A stretch of 64,000 bases of DNA, from the NCBI RefSeq assembly GCF_000813145.1, contig NZ_BAZF01000002.1, forward strand, positions 248,001 through 312,000, read 5' to 3'. Source of the DNA: Geobacter sp. OR-1 (GTDB taxonomy: Bacteria > Desulfobacterota > Desulfuromonadia > Geobacterales > DSM-12255). Positions 44,885 to 53,580 of this stretch are shown here, in pieces. Position numbers and translations under genes: made by a program. Numbering within the stretch: position 1 is the first letter of the stretch; each line of letters begins with the position of its first letter. Below the pieces are notes generated by a model. That model ran no database searches. It was not told the origin of the DNA and saw only the letters and a program-made list of their open reading frames with translations.

Positions 44885-44969
44885 CCCTCTGCGGGTAGGC
44901 GGTTTTGACCTCCTCCCCGAACGGCGAGGGTGTTATCTCCGCCTGCCCCCTGTTACCAAGGAGACAGGC
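44885..44969 (+). promoter_or_regulatory. Structured mRNA leader, copy 8 (methyltransferase-helicase)
   Basis: Outer stem GGGTAGGCGG (44893-44902) with CCGCCTGCCC (44939-44948), one G-U. The inner loop has CCTC/GAGG. Anti-SD pairing is weaker here: GCCTG (44941-44945) with CAGGC next to the SD (44965-44969). Confidence 0.65.
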
Positions 44970-47900
44970 ATGGAACTTACTACTACCATCAACAGCTCGT
45001 TTTCCCGCACCCGGGGGAACGAACTGAACAAGGGGTATTACCCGACCTTTCCATCCGATGTTCAAACGGTACTCCGTATTCTGGAGCCGTCATTCGGTTG
45101 GAAAAGCCGACGCTACAATGCCCTGAAAACCATCTCCGTCCTTGACCCCTGTGCGGGTGAAGGCGAATTCCTGACCACGGTAACCCGCTGGCTCAAACGG
45201 CGCTATGCTGCCTCCAACGGTTCACCTCACGAAATCCTCTCCTATGCCGTTGAACTGGATGCCGGAAGGTTTGACAGGATTCACGGGACAACCCAGAAGC
45301 TCAACTCGTCGTTCTTCGACGTGGAGCTATCCGGCAAGTTCAATCTGATCCTGCTGAATCCGCCTTACAACAAGGCCGCCGGCAACGAACTGGTCACCTG
45401 GATGGAAAAGACAGCACCTCTGCTGGCCTATGAAGGAGTGATGGTCCTCATCATTCCCGAGTATGAGCTGAAAGGGAGATTGCTGGACATCATCCAGGGG
45501 ACGTTTCCGTTTGCCTACGCCTTCCAGAGCGAGGAATACGCCCGTTTCAAGCAGGTGGTCGTATTCCTGGCAAAGAACCAGGACAACAGCGGCGAGTATT
45601 ACCGTCAATACGCCCGATTCCAGAGTTGGCCCGCTGCTAACCTGGGGGATGGAGCGGTACGGGAGAAGTACACCGTGCCGGGTAAACGCCAGACTCTTTC
45701 CCTTGGCGGCATGAGTGGCAGCAACCGCCCGCTCATGACGGCCCGCGACCTCTCGGAGTTATACCGGGAGTGCGAGGACCGGCTTGACAAAGCGGCTGTC
45801 ATGGTGCTGGACCGGCAGTATCCGTCGTCCTACGACACCAGCATCCAGCCCATATCAACCCTGCGCACAGCGCACGCCGTACAACTGGCAGCCATGAACA
45901 GTCAGATAGAATCCGTCACCATCAACGGCGACTTCTTCCTGGCCAAATTCATGGTCATCACCAAAACCGAGACCTTCAAGGACCCGGAGAACAACTGCGA
46001 GACGATGGTCTGCAAGCCCACCGTCGAAGCCTTTCTGATGGATCGCCATGGGTACGTCAAGCCGGCCCGGGAACACGGGTTCGACTACTACGAACTCAAC
46101 AGCCGTCTCTCATCGGTGCTTCTGCAGAAACTCTCACGGCTCTACCAGCCCCTCCATGAAATCGGCCAGGACGAAACATTCCTGGTTGATGAACTGCAGG
46201 AGATCGGTCTGCTCCCACCACAACGGGAAGCGGTCAAGGCGGTCATCAAGGCTTACCGCTCAGGACGCCGGGGCATTGGCATTCGTGCCAACACCGGCAC
46301 CGGGAAAACCTGGATGGCGAAGGCGGTCAAATACCTCACTGAGGCAAAACGCACGGTGATGGTATCGGAACCGCAGCTCATCCCCCAGTTGGCACGTGAA
46401 TACGCCAATGAGGGATTCAATGTGCATGTCATCGATTCCTGGGAAGCCCTGAAGGAACTTGCCGCCACCAGGCCGCACGGTCTCTACCTGATTGCCTACA
46501 CACGGCTCAGGATGCACCCGAAATACCGGCTCTGCATCAAGAGTCGCAAAACCATTGTCAAGAAGGATGGCCACAGTTCCGTGGAATACACGGAAGTCTG
46601 CCCATCATGCCGTTCGGCTCTGTCCGAGAAGATTCGCAAGGGTGACAAACCCAAGTGCTCGTACTGCGGCGAACCGCTCTTTACCTATATCCCGGAAAAT
46701 GACCGACCTGACATGACCTATCGACGCTGGATCAGCGAGATCGAAAGCAACGGTACCGCCACGGAAGCCCGGACGCACAACAAGCAGCTTCCGTACATCC
46801 GGCTCTTGAAGCGGATACCGTTCGACCTCGCCATCTTCGACGAAGCCCACAACGCGGCAAACCTGATGAGCAATCAGGGGACCGCGTTCATCCGGCTCGC
46901 CGCAACCGCCAAGAAGGTTCTTGCCCTCACCGCCACCGTGACCAACGGCATGGCGAAATCCATCTACAACATCCTGTGGGGCTTGAATCCAATGCAGATG
47001 CGCAGTGCCGGCTGGGAAATGAAGTCGGCCACTGATTTCCAGACCAAGTACGGGGCGTTCAAGACCGTCAGGAAAACCGATGAGAAAAACCGTCACCGTG
47101 AATCGGAACGTGTCACCACTTACGATACGGCTGGCATCTCACCGGCAGCCCTGATCTTTACGATTCCCAACTTCGTCAACGTGGACAGTGACGACTTCGA
47201 CGACCTTCCACCGGTGGAACGGGAGGTCATCAAATGTCAATCACACGCCCTGGTGGAAACCTGTCACCGGAGCATCGAAAACATCATCGACAAGGCAGAC
47301 CTGCCGCCGGAAGACCTCCTGGCAGCTGCAGCCGTCCGCAATGCCGCGTTCCTGCGTGTCAGCGACACGTTCAGGCATTACAACGACGAACTGAAACTGC
47401 GGGATATTCCGCTCGGCACACTGCACCGGCTGTCGCTTCCCGACGGAGAGCTGCTTCTGGAAAAAAGAAGAAAAACTGATCGGTATCGCCCAAGGGGTGA
47501 TCGACCGGGGAGAGCGTCTGCTGGTTTATACCGGTAATACGCAGAAGATCGACATGCGTCCCGTCCTGAAACGCATCCTTCGGGATAACGTGCAGGGTGC
47601 CAGCATCGAGATCCTGCCCGACTCGGTTGCTCCTGAAAAGCTGGTTGGGTGGTTCGAACAGGTAACGGCCCAGGTCGTTGTCGTCTCGTTCCACCGCGTT
47701 GCCACGGGTCTCAACCTATCCCAGTTCAACAACCTCGTCTGGTACGACTACACGTCCAACACCAGGCTGGCTGAACAGGGAGACGGCAGAATCCGTCGCG
47801 TCAATACCGCTGACATCCACCGGGCCCAGTTCGGGGAAGTTCGTCCCGTTCGCTACTGGTATCTCACCTCTTCGGAAGTCCAGGCACTGCAGCTTGCTTA

Positions 47901-48327
47901 CACCCTGGAGAAGAGGATGGTCGCCAAGCTGGCGGAAGGAGAAACTCCGGACATTGACCCGGCGGAATGCAGTAGCAGCCAGTCGTTTTCATCCCTGATG
48001 ACGAAGGCGCTCAAGGAGGGGAACTTCAACTACACGGACCCGTCGTCCCTGTTGAAGAAGATGACCCAGCACGAGAACGCCAGAGTCAGGGGAGACAACA
48101 AGGGAGAAGCGCCGATCAAAAGCAACATCATCCATCTACCGATCACCAGGCCAGAACCTGCACCAACTCCACCATCCATTGCCGTCATCCATTGCGAAGA
48201 CGGCAGAGAGGTCACACGGGATCTGCCATTCGGTATGTACCAGACCTTGCTGGATGCGGGAGCCCTGGAGTTCACCCTGTTTGGCGTCTATGTGCGTACT
48301 CCCGCCCCCAGGCGGAAATACGCCTGA
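44970..48327 (+). pseudogene. DNA methyltransferase-helicase fusion, frameshifted at an A6 run
   Basis: A first frame (855 codons, to 47537) has a methyltransferase domain with VLDPCAGEGEF (about residue 58) and NPPYN (about 130), then an SF2 helicase with RANTGTGKTW (about 440), a zinc ribbon CPSC...CSYC (about 545-570), DEAH in IFDEAHNAAN (about 622) and LTATVTNG. Helicase domain 2, with ATGLNLSQFNNLVWYDYT and QGDGRIRR, lies in another frame from about 47467 to 48327. The frames join at the run of six A at 47461-47466: with five A the reading ELLLEKEEKLIGIAQGV is continuous. This is a one-base insertion, an assembly error, or slippage on the A run. Intact it would be about 1,118 residues, acting on the element's DNA during transfer or protecting it. 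Confidence 0.85.
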
Positions 48328-48344
48328 CGAAACCTCTACCATCA

Positions 48345-48410
48345 ACCCGTGCGGGGACAGATACCCCCGTAAGGGTCGGTCTGTCCCCGCACATTACAAG
48401 GAGACAGACC
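48345..48410 (+). promoter_or_regulatory. Structured mRNA leader, copy 9
   Basis: The clearest copy. A perfect 12-bp outer stem, GTGCGGGGACAG (48349-48360) with CTGTCCCCGCAC (48381-48392). Inner ACCC-ccgtaa-GGGT (48363-48376). GGTCTGTC (48378-48385) can instead pair with GACAGACC (48403-48410), which abuts the SD and the ATG. Confidence 0.85.
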
Positions 48411-48836
48411 ATGACAGACACCATATCAGCAAAACGCCTCATCATCCCCGTTCACGACAACAGCGAGTTTTTCTCCGACATCGCGGACTACGCCGTCATC
48501 GATCTCGACGCCACGCTCATCGAGCGGATCAAGAAGCTCGCGGTGGTTGTCAGGCAGATGAAGGCCTGCAAGATCAGCGAATTCAACTATGCCTGCGAGT
48601 TCATGACGGCTGACGTGGACGCCGAACCTGATAACGGAAAGGTTGCCCTGAAGGAATTCGAGGGGCGGATGGAGTGCAACACTCTGAACGTCACCGATGA
48701 CGATTTCTTCTGGTCGGGCTTCTACAAGCATACCGATGTCCGGTGGGAAACCGACACTGTGCGTCTTGCTGTACTCAATGAACCTGCCGTCCACGATAAA
48801 CGGGAAACCTGCGGAGAAGAGGAGGTCGCGGCATGA
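48411..48836 (+). CDS. Mobile-element protein of unknown function
   Basis: A 141-residue acidic soluble protein (IADYAVIDLDATLIERIKKL; LNVTDDDFFWSGFYKHTDVR). The start ATG directly follows a leader with AAGGAGACAGACC. It overlaps the next gene by four bases. No motif or family was recognised. Confidence 0.6.
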   Translation: MTDTISAKRLIIPVHDNSEFFSDIADYAVIDLDATLIERIKKLAVVVRQMKACKISEFNYACEFMTADVDAEPDNGKVALKEFEGRMECNTLNVTDDDFFWSGFYKHTDVRWETDTVRLAVLNEPAVHDKRETCGEEEVAA

Positions 48837-49354
48837 GCCCTCTTGAACGAACGACAGACGAACCGACCAACGAGGAACGTGCCGACCGGATCGACACAGT
48901 CATGCAGGCTTACTGTCTGACCCTTGAGGAGCGGGATTTCGACGGCGACGAAGATGACGTCAAGGACATGCTCACGGATCTGATGCACTTCTGTGAGCGG
49001 ATGGAGATTGACTTCGAGGAGAATCTCCGCGTCGCCCGCAACAACTACGAACATGAACGGCATGCGGAAAATGGCACGCCGAACACCATCGGCTGCCCGG
49101 TATGCGGCTGTTTTCTGGAAGTCTCCCGAACCGACACCCTGTTGGGGATCGACAGGGAGATTTTTGACTGTCAGAACTGCGATGAAACCTTCATCCGGGA
49201 ACTGACGGTTGCAGACAGCCCCATTGAACGGGCCGTAAAATGTGTCGGCTGCGGCAACATAATCCCGCAAGCCTCCGCACGCGTCTTCTACCAGCGGGAC
49301 GACTACGCCCATTTCATCGGCGAGTGCTGCTGGGACAAACAACTGCGCAGCTGA
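48833..49354 (+). CDS. Zinc-ribbon protein of the element core
   Basis: A 173-residue protein with an acidic helical N-terminal half and three Cys pairs: CPVCGCF and CQNC (about residues 85-120), then CVGCGN and ECCW (about 138-170). Two zinc ribbons are likely. It could bind nucleic acid or a protein partner. It is coupled to the preceding gene by ATGA. Confidence 0.65.
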   Translation: MSPLERTTDEPTNEERADRIDTVMQAYCLTLEERDFDGDEDDVKDMLTDLMHFCERMEIDFEENLRVARNNYEHERHAENGTPNTIGCPVCGCFLEVSRTDTLLGIDREIFDCQNCDETFIRELTVADSPIERAVKCVGCGNIIPQASARVFYQRDDYAHFIGECCWDKQLRS

Positions 49355-49369
49355 ACCAAAATAAATAAT

Positions 49370-49443
49370 TCATCCTGCGGGGAGACACGACAATCCCCAA
49401 GGGGGAAGTCTGTCTCACTTGCTTATTACAAAGGAGACAGACC
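49370..49443 (+). promoter_or_regulatory. Structured mRNA leader, copy 10
   Basis: Outer stem GAGACA-(c)-GAC (49382-49391) with GTC-TGTCTC (49408-49416), sharing the bulged C seen in copy 3. Inner CCCC-aa-GGGG (49395-49404). GTCTGTCTC is the exact nine-base complement of the SD region GAGACAGAC (49434-49442). Confidence 0.85.
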
Positions 49444-49899
49444 ATGACCACCAAAATCACAATCAACCCCGGCTATGCCGGCGGCGTCTATGTTCTCGAC
49501 CATGGCAAGTTCTACACCTGTCTAGGCTTCGATGTCGTCTTGAAGAAGGCGGCAGCCTTGGCAACGGAACTGAACTCTCCTGAACACTCCCCTGTTCCGA
49601 CTGAACGCGGCACCATGATAGCTTATCGCAAGTACGCTGACCTGGTTGATAAAGCCCGCCAGAAGAATATCGCAACCGGATGGCGCTCGCGTGTTGACCT
49701 GACAGCCGATCTGATCGGCTTGGAGGGGAAACGTGTAGAGGTCATCGACTGTTACGGGGATCGCCGACGCTTCATCGTCGGGCGGTCGACCGGGTGGATA
49801 CCATGCCACCTGGAGATCAAATCCCGGAGCAGTTCCGGAGGCGAAGCTGTCTGGGGGACTCCGTTTCGCTCGGTACGGGTAGTTGGAGGTACGGCATGA
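49444..49899 (+). CDS. Mobile-element protein of unknown function
   Basis: A 151-residue protein with an N-terminal part of mixed structure (YAGGVYVLDHGKFYTCLGFD) and a C-terminal beta-rich part (GLEGKRVEVIDCYGDRRRF, GWIPCHLEIKSR). The latter resembles a small RNA- or DNA-binding barrel, but no named family was recognised. It is coupled to the CHC2-like gene by ATGA. Confidence 0.6.
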   Translation: MTTKITINPGYAGGVYVLDHGKFYTCLGFDVVLKKAAALATELNSPEHSPVPTERGTMIAYRKYADLVDKARQKNIATGWRSRVDLTADLIGLEGKRVEVIDCYGDRRRFIVGRSTGWIPCHLEIKSRSSSGGEAVWGTPFRSVRVVGGTA

Positions 49900-50450
49900 A
49901 CATAGAGCGACACACGACAGGAGGTGCAAGAAGGATGACCGTGAAAACCGTCATCTCAGCGGCGAAGGAATTCGGTGTACCGGAACGCTATGCGATCATG
50001 CGTCGGCTTGCCTTCCTGCAACCGCAAATCAAACATCTTGAACGTGAAATATGGGGAGCTCAACGGCGGATGGAACGCAGTCATGATCCGCTGACAAAAG
50101 CTCTTATTGCATCCTTAATCAATGACCAGGAGAAGGAGTTGCGACCTCTGAAGCTGGAGGCAACAGCTCTGCTGAACCACGTCAACGGTAAGGAAGCGGG
50201 ACCGGTATCTGGCAAGATCACCCCTGAGATGATCGAGCAGGCCCGGCAGTATCCCATAACCAGCATCATCGACTTCCCCAAAGGGAAACACCGTTGCTGT
50301 CCGTTTCACAAAGACAACAATCCATCCATGGCAATGTACGAGAATCATGTCCACTGTTTTGTCTGTAACCGGACATGGGATTCCATCAGTGCCACGATGG
50401 AGCTTGATGGCGTGACCTTTCGGGAGGCCGTGCTGGCACTCCAGACCTAA
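49896..50450 (+). CDS. CHC2 zinc-finger (primase-type) protein
   Basis: A 184-residue protein starting at the ATG at 49896, overlapping the previous stop. The C-terminal 60 residues are a DnaG-type zinc finger: HRCCPFHKDNNPSMAMYE then VHCFVCNRTWDSI. The TOPRIM catalytic domain of a true primase is missing. The N-terminal 110 residues are helical. It may act as a template-recognition subunit or as an accessory replication protein of the element. Confidence 0.8.
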   Translation: MNIERHTTGGARRMTVKTVISAAKEFGVPERYAIMRRLAFLQPQIKHLEREIWGAQRRMERSHDPLTKALIASLINDQEKELRPLKLEATALLNHVNGKEAGPVSGKITPEMIEQARQYPITSIIDFPKGKHRCCPFHKDNNPSMAMYENHVHCFVCNRTWDSISATMELDGVTFREAVLALQT

Positions 50451-50464
50451 ACCGATAACTATCA

Positions 50465-50527
50465 ACCCTATGGGGGCGACCACTGCCCCTAAGGGGGAGT
50501 CCGCCCTCAATATTTTCGGAGGTGGAC
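50465..50527 (+). promoter_or_regulatory. Structured mRNA leader, copy 11 (radC)
   Basis: Outer stem GGGCG...ACT (50474-50478, 50482-50484) with AGT...CGCCC (50498-50500, 50502-50506). Inner CCCC-taa-GGGG (50486-50496). GTCCGC (50499-50504) pairs with GTGGAC (50522-50527) next to the start, with one G-U. Position before radC recalls the Rfam radC RNA motif. Confidence 0.75.
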
Positions 50528-51019
50528 ATGAATTTCAATCTATTCGGTGAACCGGTACCACCGGTCACCAAACGAATCATGGTGAGATCTATCGAGGCCC
50601 GTTACCGCAACGAGGTCGTGCGTGACGATGCCCCTGAGTGGGTATCGCTGCGTTTCACGAAACCAGAGCAGGTATTTGAAATGTTCCGGAATCTCCGGCG
50701 TGAGACGAAGGAGCATTTTGTTGTTCTGCATCTGGACGGCAAGAACCGGATCGTCTGTTTCGACCGGGTATCCATCGGCTCACTCAACCAGGCAATCGTG
50801 CATCCCCGGGAGGTGTTCAAGACGGCATGCCTGTCCAATGCGGCAGCCATCCTCCTTGTGCATAACCATCCGACGGGTGACCCGACTCCCAGTAAGGAAG
50901 ATATTGCCATCACCACGCGTCTCAAGGAGAGCGGCGACATACTTGGTATCAGGGTGCTGGATCATATCATCGTCGGCGATGACGAGTTCCTGAGTTTTGT
51001 CGAAAAGGGATATCTGTAG
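50528..51019 (+). CDS. radC: RadC-family JAB-domain protein
   Basis: A 163-residue RadC carrying the JAMM motif HNHPTGDPTPSKED (about residue 119). Housekeeping RadC is about 220 residues with an N-terminal helix-hairpin-helix. Here that part is short and different, as in RadC proteins of mobile elements (YkfG/YfjY type). The biochemical role of RadC is unsettled; a DNA- or peptide-processing hydrolase is presumed. An in-frame GTG lies six bases earlier; the ATG fits the leader spacing better. Confidence 0.9.
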   Translation: MNFNLFGEPVPPVTKRIMVRSIEARYRNEVVRDDAPEWVSLRFTKPEQVFEMFRNLRRETKEHFVVLHLDGKNRIVCFDRVSIGSLNQAIVHPREVFKTACLSNAAAILLVHNHPTGDPTPSKEDIAITTRLKESGDILGIRVLDHIIVGDDEFLSFVEKGYL

Positions 51020-51026
51020 TTAGTGG

Positions 51027-51156
51027 GGGAGTGGCGCTTCGTGCGCCCTCCCTCAGCTCTACCCCTGGTTCAAAAGGGTTCCCTGGAGTCACCGTCCCGA
51101 CGGTGGTTGCAGGGAGCCCTTTTGGGCCACCATCACATCGATAAGGGGGGAGAGTC
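51027..51156 (+). promoter_or_regulatory. Structured intergenic RNA, divergent leader (copy 12)
   Basis: A hairpin right after radC: GGGAG-(t)-GGCGC (51027-51037) with GCGCC-CTCCC (51043-51052). Then a 14-pair outer stem (51072-51085 with 51110-51123, one G-U) encloses CACCGT-cccg-ACGGTG (51090-51105). The design of stem with inner hairpin before a gene is the same as in the other leaders, but the sequence is different and no anti-SD was found. Confidence 0.55.
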
Positions 51157-51294
51157 ATGTCAGTTCGAGCACGCATTAACGGTAGGGAATTCACACTGTC
51201 ATGGGAGGAGTTCGAGAAAGCACTGATGAAGAATGATTTGTCAGGAGGCGAGTTCGAGGTTCTTGCCATCATTTCGGGAGTGAAACCCTACTAA
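51157..51294 (+). CDS. Small acidic protein ending the element core
   Basis: A 45-codon frame with GGGGGGAGAG just before the ATG: SVRARINGREFTLSWEEFEK, then KNDLSGGEFEVLAIISGVKP. It is the last plus-strand gene before a double hairpin/terminator. No family was recognised; short length lowers certainty. Confidence 0.6.
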   Translation: MSVRARINGREFTLSWEEFEKALMKNDLSGGEFEVLAIISGVKPY

Positions 51295-51300
51295 CATCTT

Positions 51301-51354
51301 CAGGCCGGATACCCGTTCGGCCTGGATAGAGGCGGCCCTTGTGGTCGCCTTTTT
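51301..51354 (+). terminator. Terminator closing the element core
   Basis: A first hairpin CAGGCCG/CGGCCTG (51301-51307, 51318-51324) is followed by AGGCGGCC (51330-51337) with GGTCGCCT (51343-51350) around CTTGT, then TTTTT. It separates the plus-strand core from the minus-strand cargo. Confidence 0.85.
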
Positions 51355-51355
51355 C

Positions 51356-52771
51356 TTATTCTGGTAGCGTAATCTCAGGGAACAGAAGTAAAAACAATTT
51401 GTCGTAACTACGGTTCTGTTTGAAATCAGGATCGTTGGCATCGATCTTCTGCTTAATGGTTTTCCCTTTTTCTTTCCAGCTTTCATGCTTTTTGCCGCTC
51501 ATTTTCTTTCTTTGCTCAGCATTTTTGTCTTGGGCAAGGAGCGTATCCCAGGTTCCGTAATGCTGCAAGACTCGCCCAAAGTACCACAAAAATTGTTTAC
51601 CGTAGAGATATGAGTTGTTGGCCAATTCAAGAAGAGTCTTGAGCCCAGTCAGAAAGCCTTCACCAGCTTTGGCGCTGTAGACCATTTGTGTGAACCGCTC
51701 CAATTCCCGGTCATGACGTTCCGGAACGGTAATATCATGCATCAACAATTGCTGTCTAAGCCGTCGGTATTCGGTTTCCGGGTCTTTGCATTTCCTGAGA
51801 TGGATGTTATTCCAAAAATCCTCGTATCTAGCCCGTAGTTCCTCTTCTTCACGTTCCCAAATCTTTTTACCTGCAGTTTCAAGCAGTTTTGCTTTTTCAG
51901 CTTTGTAATCGAACCAGTAAACCCTTTGGTGTTCGACATCGAAGGTCAGTTCGTCAAAAGACACAACCCGCTCACGCCATTCATCAATGACGCTTGCCCC
52001 AACCAACACTGGTTCATAATAACAGCACCGAAAAATCAGTTTGCCATGTTCCTGAGAAAAACGACCTGTTTCCTCATCAACGACAAAGAGATTTGAATTG
52101 TTGTTGTAAAAGAGATCGTCTTGATACTGACGGGGGTCTACTCCGGATGCATCCTTGAAAACCCAGAAAAGAAGGGCATTTTCTTTGAGGTAGAATTCTC
52201 TTCTTGCTGCAATTACTTTCAGGTAGGTCGAAGAAAGTTGAATCTCAAAAGCGATTCGTAGGCTGTTATCATCAGCAAACAGTCGGGTAGCCGCGATATC
52301 GGGTCGTCGCCACTTTTTCTCATCCGTTGCTCCATACCAGTTCTTCTCTTCTCTCGTTTGAGCCGGGTCGAATAACGGGTCAGCGTCTATACTTGACCGC
52401 AGTATATTCTTCAGTAATTTATGATCAGGCCCTTCCTTTTGGCCGTTGTAGCGCATACTGTCGATGCGCGTCGTATCAACTCGCTTTCTTTTCTCGTTGT
52501 AAGGACAATCGTTTTCGCCATCTTCAGAAACGTGAACAAAATGGAATTTCCCTGTATCAATGTGTTTCCTGGGATATGCTGGCGTGTGACAAGCTGCACA
52601 GATAATGTTTGGCTCTTCTCTCTTGATTGCATCAAAAACTCTCATCCTTATTTCAGCAATTTCTCGCGCGGACGCAAATACATATTCACCAGCCCTGTAT
52701 TCTTTGCCATCGGCTTGGTCAATTACATATTCTATGAGAGGTTCGTCAACAAGAGTGAAGCCACTACTCAT
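51356..52771 (-). CDS. CoiA/DUF6035-like nuclease-fold protein
   Basis: A 471-residue protein. The N-terminal third has a possible zinc site (IICAACHTPAYPRKH ... CPYNEKRK). The central part has RRPDIAATRLF and IAFEIQLSSTYL, the D...E-x-Q motif of CoiA-type PD-(D/E)XK nucleases, followed by REFYLKENALLFWVF. The C-terminal 200 residues are helical and basic. Such proteins occur in competence and in defence islands. It stands apart from the PIN gene upstream by 68 bases. Confidence 0.7.
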   Translation of the reverse strand: MSSGFTLVDEPLIEYVIDQADGKEYRAGEYVFASAREIAEIRMRVFDAIKREEPNIICAACHTPAYPRKHIDTGKFHFVHVSEDGENDCPYNEKRKRVDTTRIDSMRYNGQKEGPDHKLLKNILRSSIDADPLFDPAQTREEKNWYGATDEKKWRRPDIAATRLFADDNSLRIAFEIQLSSTYLKVIAARREFYLKENALLFWVFKDASGVDPRQYQDDLFYNNNSNLFVVDEETGRFSQEHGKLIFRCCYYEPVLVGASVIDEWRERVVSFDELTFDVEHQRVYWFDYKAEKAKLLETAGKKIWEREEEELRARYEDFWNNIHLRKCKDPETEYRRLRQQLLMHDITVPERHDRELERFTQMVYSAKAGEGFLTGLKTLLELANNSYLYGKQFLWYFGRVLQHYGTWDTLLAQDKNAEQRKKMSGKKHESWKEKGKTIKQKIDANDPDFKQNRSYDKLFLLLFPEITLPE

Positions 52772-52839
52772 TTCAACACCTCCAACGGCACCAAGCGGGA
52801 ATCATTCACCTTTTCCACGCAACAAATAAGCCATAGCGC

Positions 52840-53580
52840 CTATTTACTCGTTATCGGGTGTCGTTCTTTCTCAACTACGGCTTTTGCCCAACTTAACGAT
52901 CCAACGTAATGGGCATTTATATCTAATAATTCAGTATCAAGGGGAGACTTTGGCTCTGTAGGTTTTCCATAGTCGTCAGAATTTGCTGTTACAAAACAAA
53001 TCGCACCTAAAAATCCTTTAGACCGTAGAGAGCGTCCCGTGTCGAGAAATGCCTCAAATATTTCGCAGTCCTTTGCCTCTTGTTTGCCTCGACCAGCCGG
53101 TGCCAGATATTTTCTGACTCGATGCATTCCGTTCAGACTATGACAATCAGCGATCTTTATTATCTGGGATGTGGAAAGGATTTTCTTTGATAAATTTTCG
53201 AGATGTTCTGAAAGCTTGAGATGCTCAACCCTATGTCCGATTTCGTGTTTCATTCCATAGACTATGTCTACTGCCGCAAGAAACTTGGAACGTTGCCTTT
53301 CTATTTTCTTGGTTTCTCTTTCTAACTCCAACTTGACGGTATCGACGTTAGCAAGCCATTCTCCGTGAACGGTTTCATTCGTGACGAGCCATACCCCTGG
53401 CAAGGACTGCTCAGATAATTGAATTAAATTCTTTGCTGCATTTATTTCCTCAACGGCTATCGATTCACGATATGGAGCACGGATTACGTCCAGAATGGTG
53501 CAGGTATCCAAAAAGAGAACCGGTGCCGGCTTAGTGACAATAGCGGCACTTAACTCCTCGATATCAATAAACATAGTCAT
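52840..53580 (-). CDS. PIN-like nuclease
   Basis: A 246-residue protein with PIN-type acidic positions: LFLDTCTILDVI near the N-terminus, a Glu in ETVHGEWL, then KDCEIFEAFL and CFVTANSDDYG at the C-terminal edge of the fold. A helical insertion (about 85-150) makes it longer than VapC toxins. Its start overlaps the stop of the preceding gene (ATGA), so that gene may encode its partner or inhibitor. An RNase effector is likely. Confidence 0.72.
   Translation of the reverse strand: MTMFIDIEELSAAIVTKPAPVLFLDTCTILDVIRAPYRESIAVEEINAAKNLIQLSEQSLPGVWLVTNETVHGEWLANVDTVKLELERETKKIERQRSKFLAAVDIVYGMKHEIGHRVEHLKLSEHLENLSKKILSTSQIIKIADCHSLNGMHRVRKYLAPAGRGKQEAKDCEIFEAFLDTGRSLRSKGFLGAICFVTANSDDYGKPTEPKSPLDTELLDINAHYVGSLSWAKAVVEKERHPITSK

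Noticed and set aside
49896-50450. Full DnaG-type primase
   Set aside because: Only the CHC2 zinc finger is present; no TOPRIM motifs are found in the 184 residues.
35915-50527. Regularly recurring GGGGAGAC / GGAGACAGACC motifs as a CRISPR or transposon-type repeat
   Set aside because: The copies are separated by kilobases of genes, lie only in 5' leaders, vary with compensating changes, and have no direct-repeat flanks.
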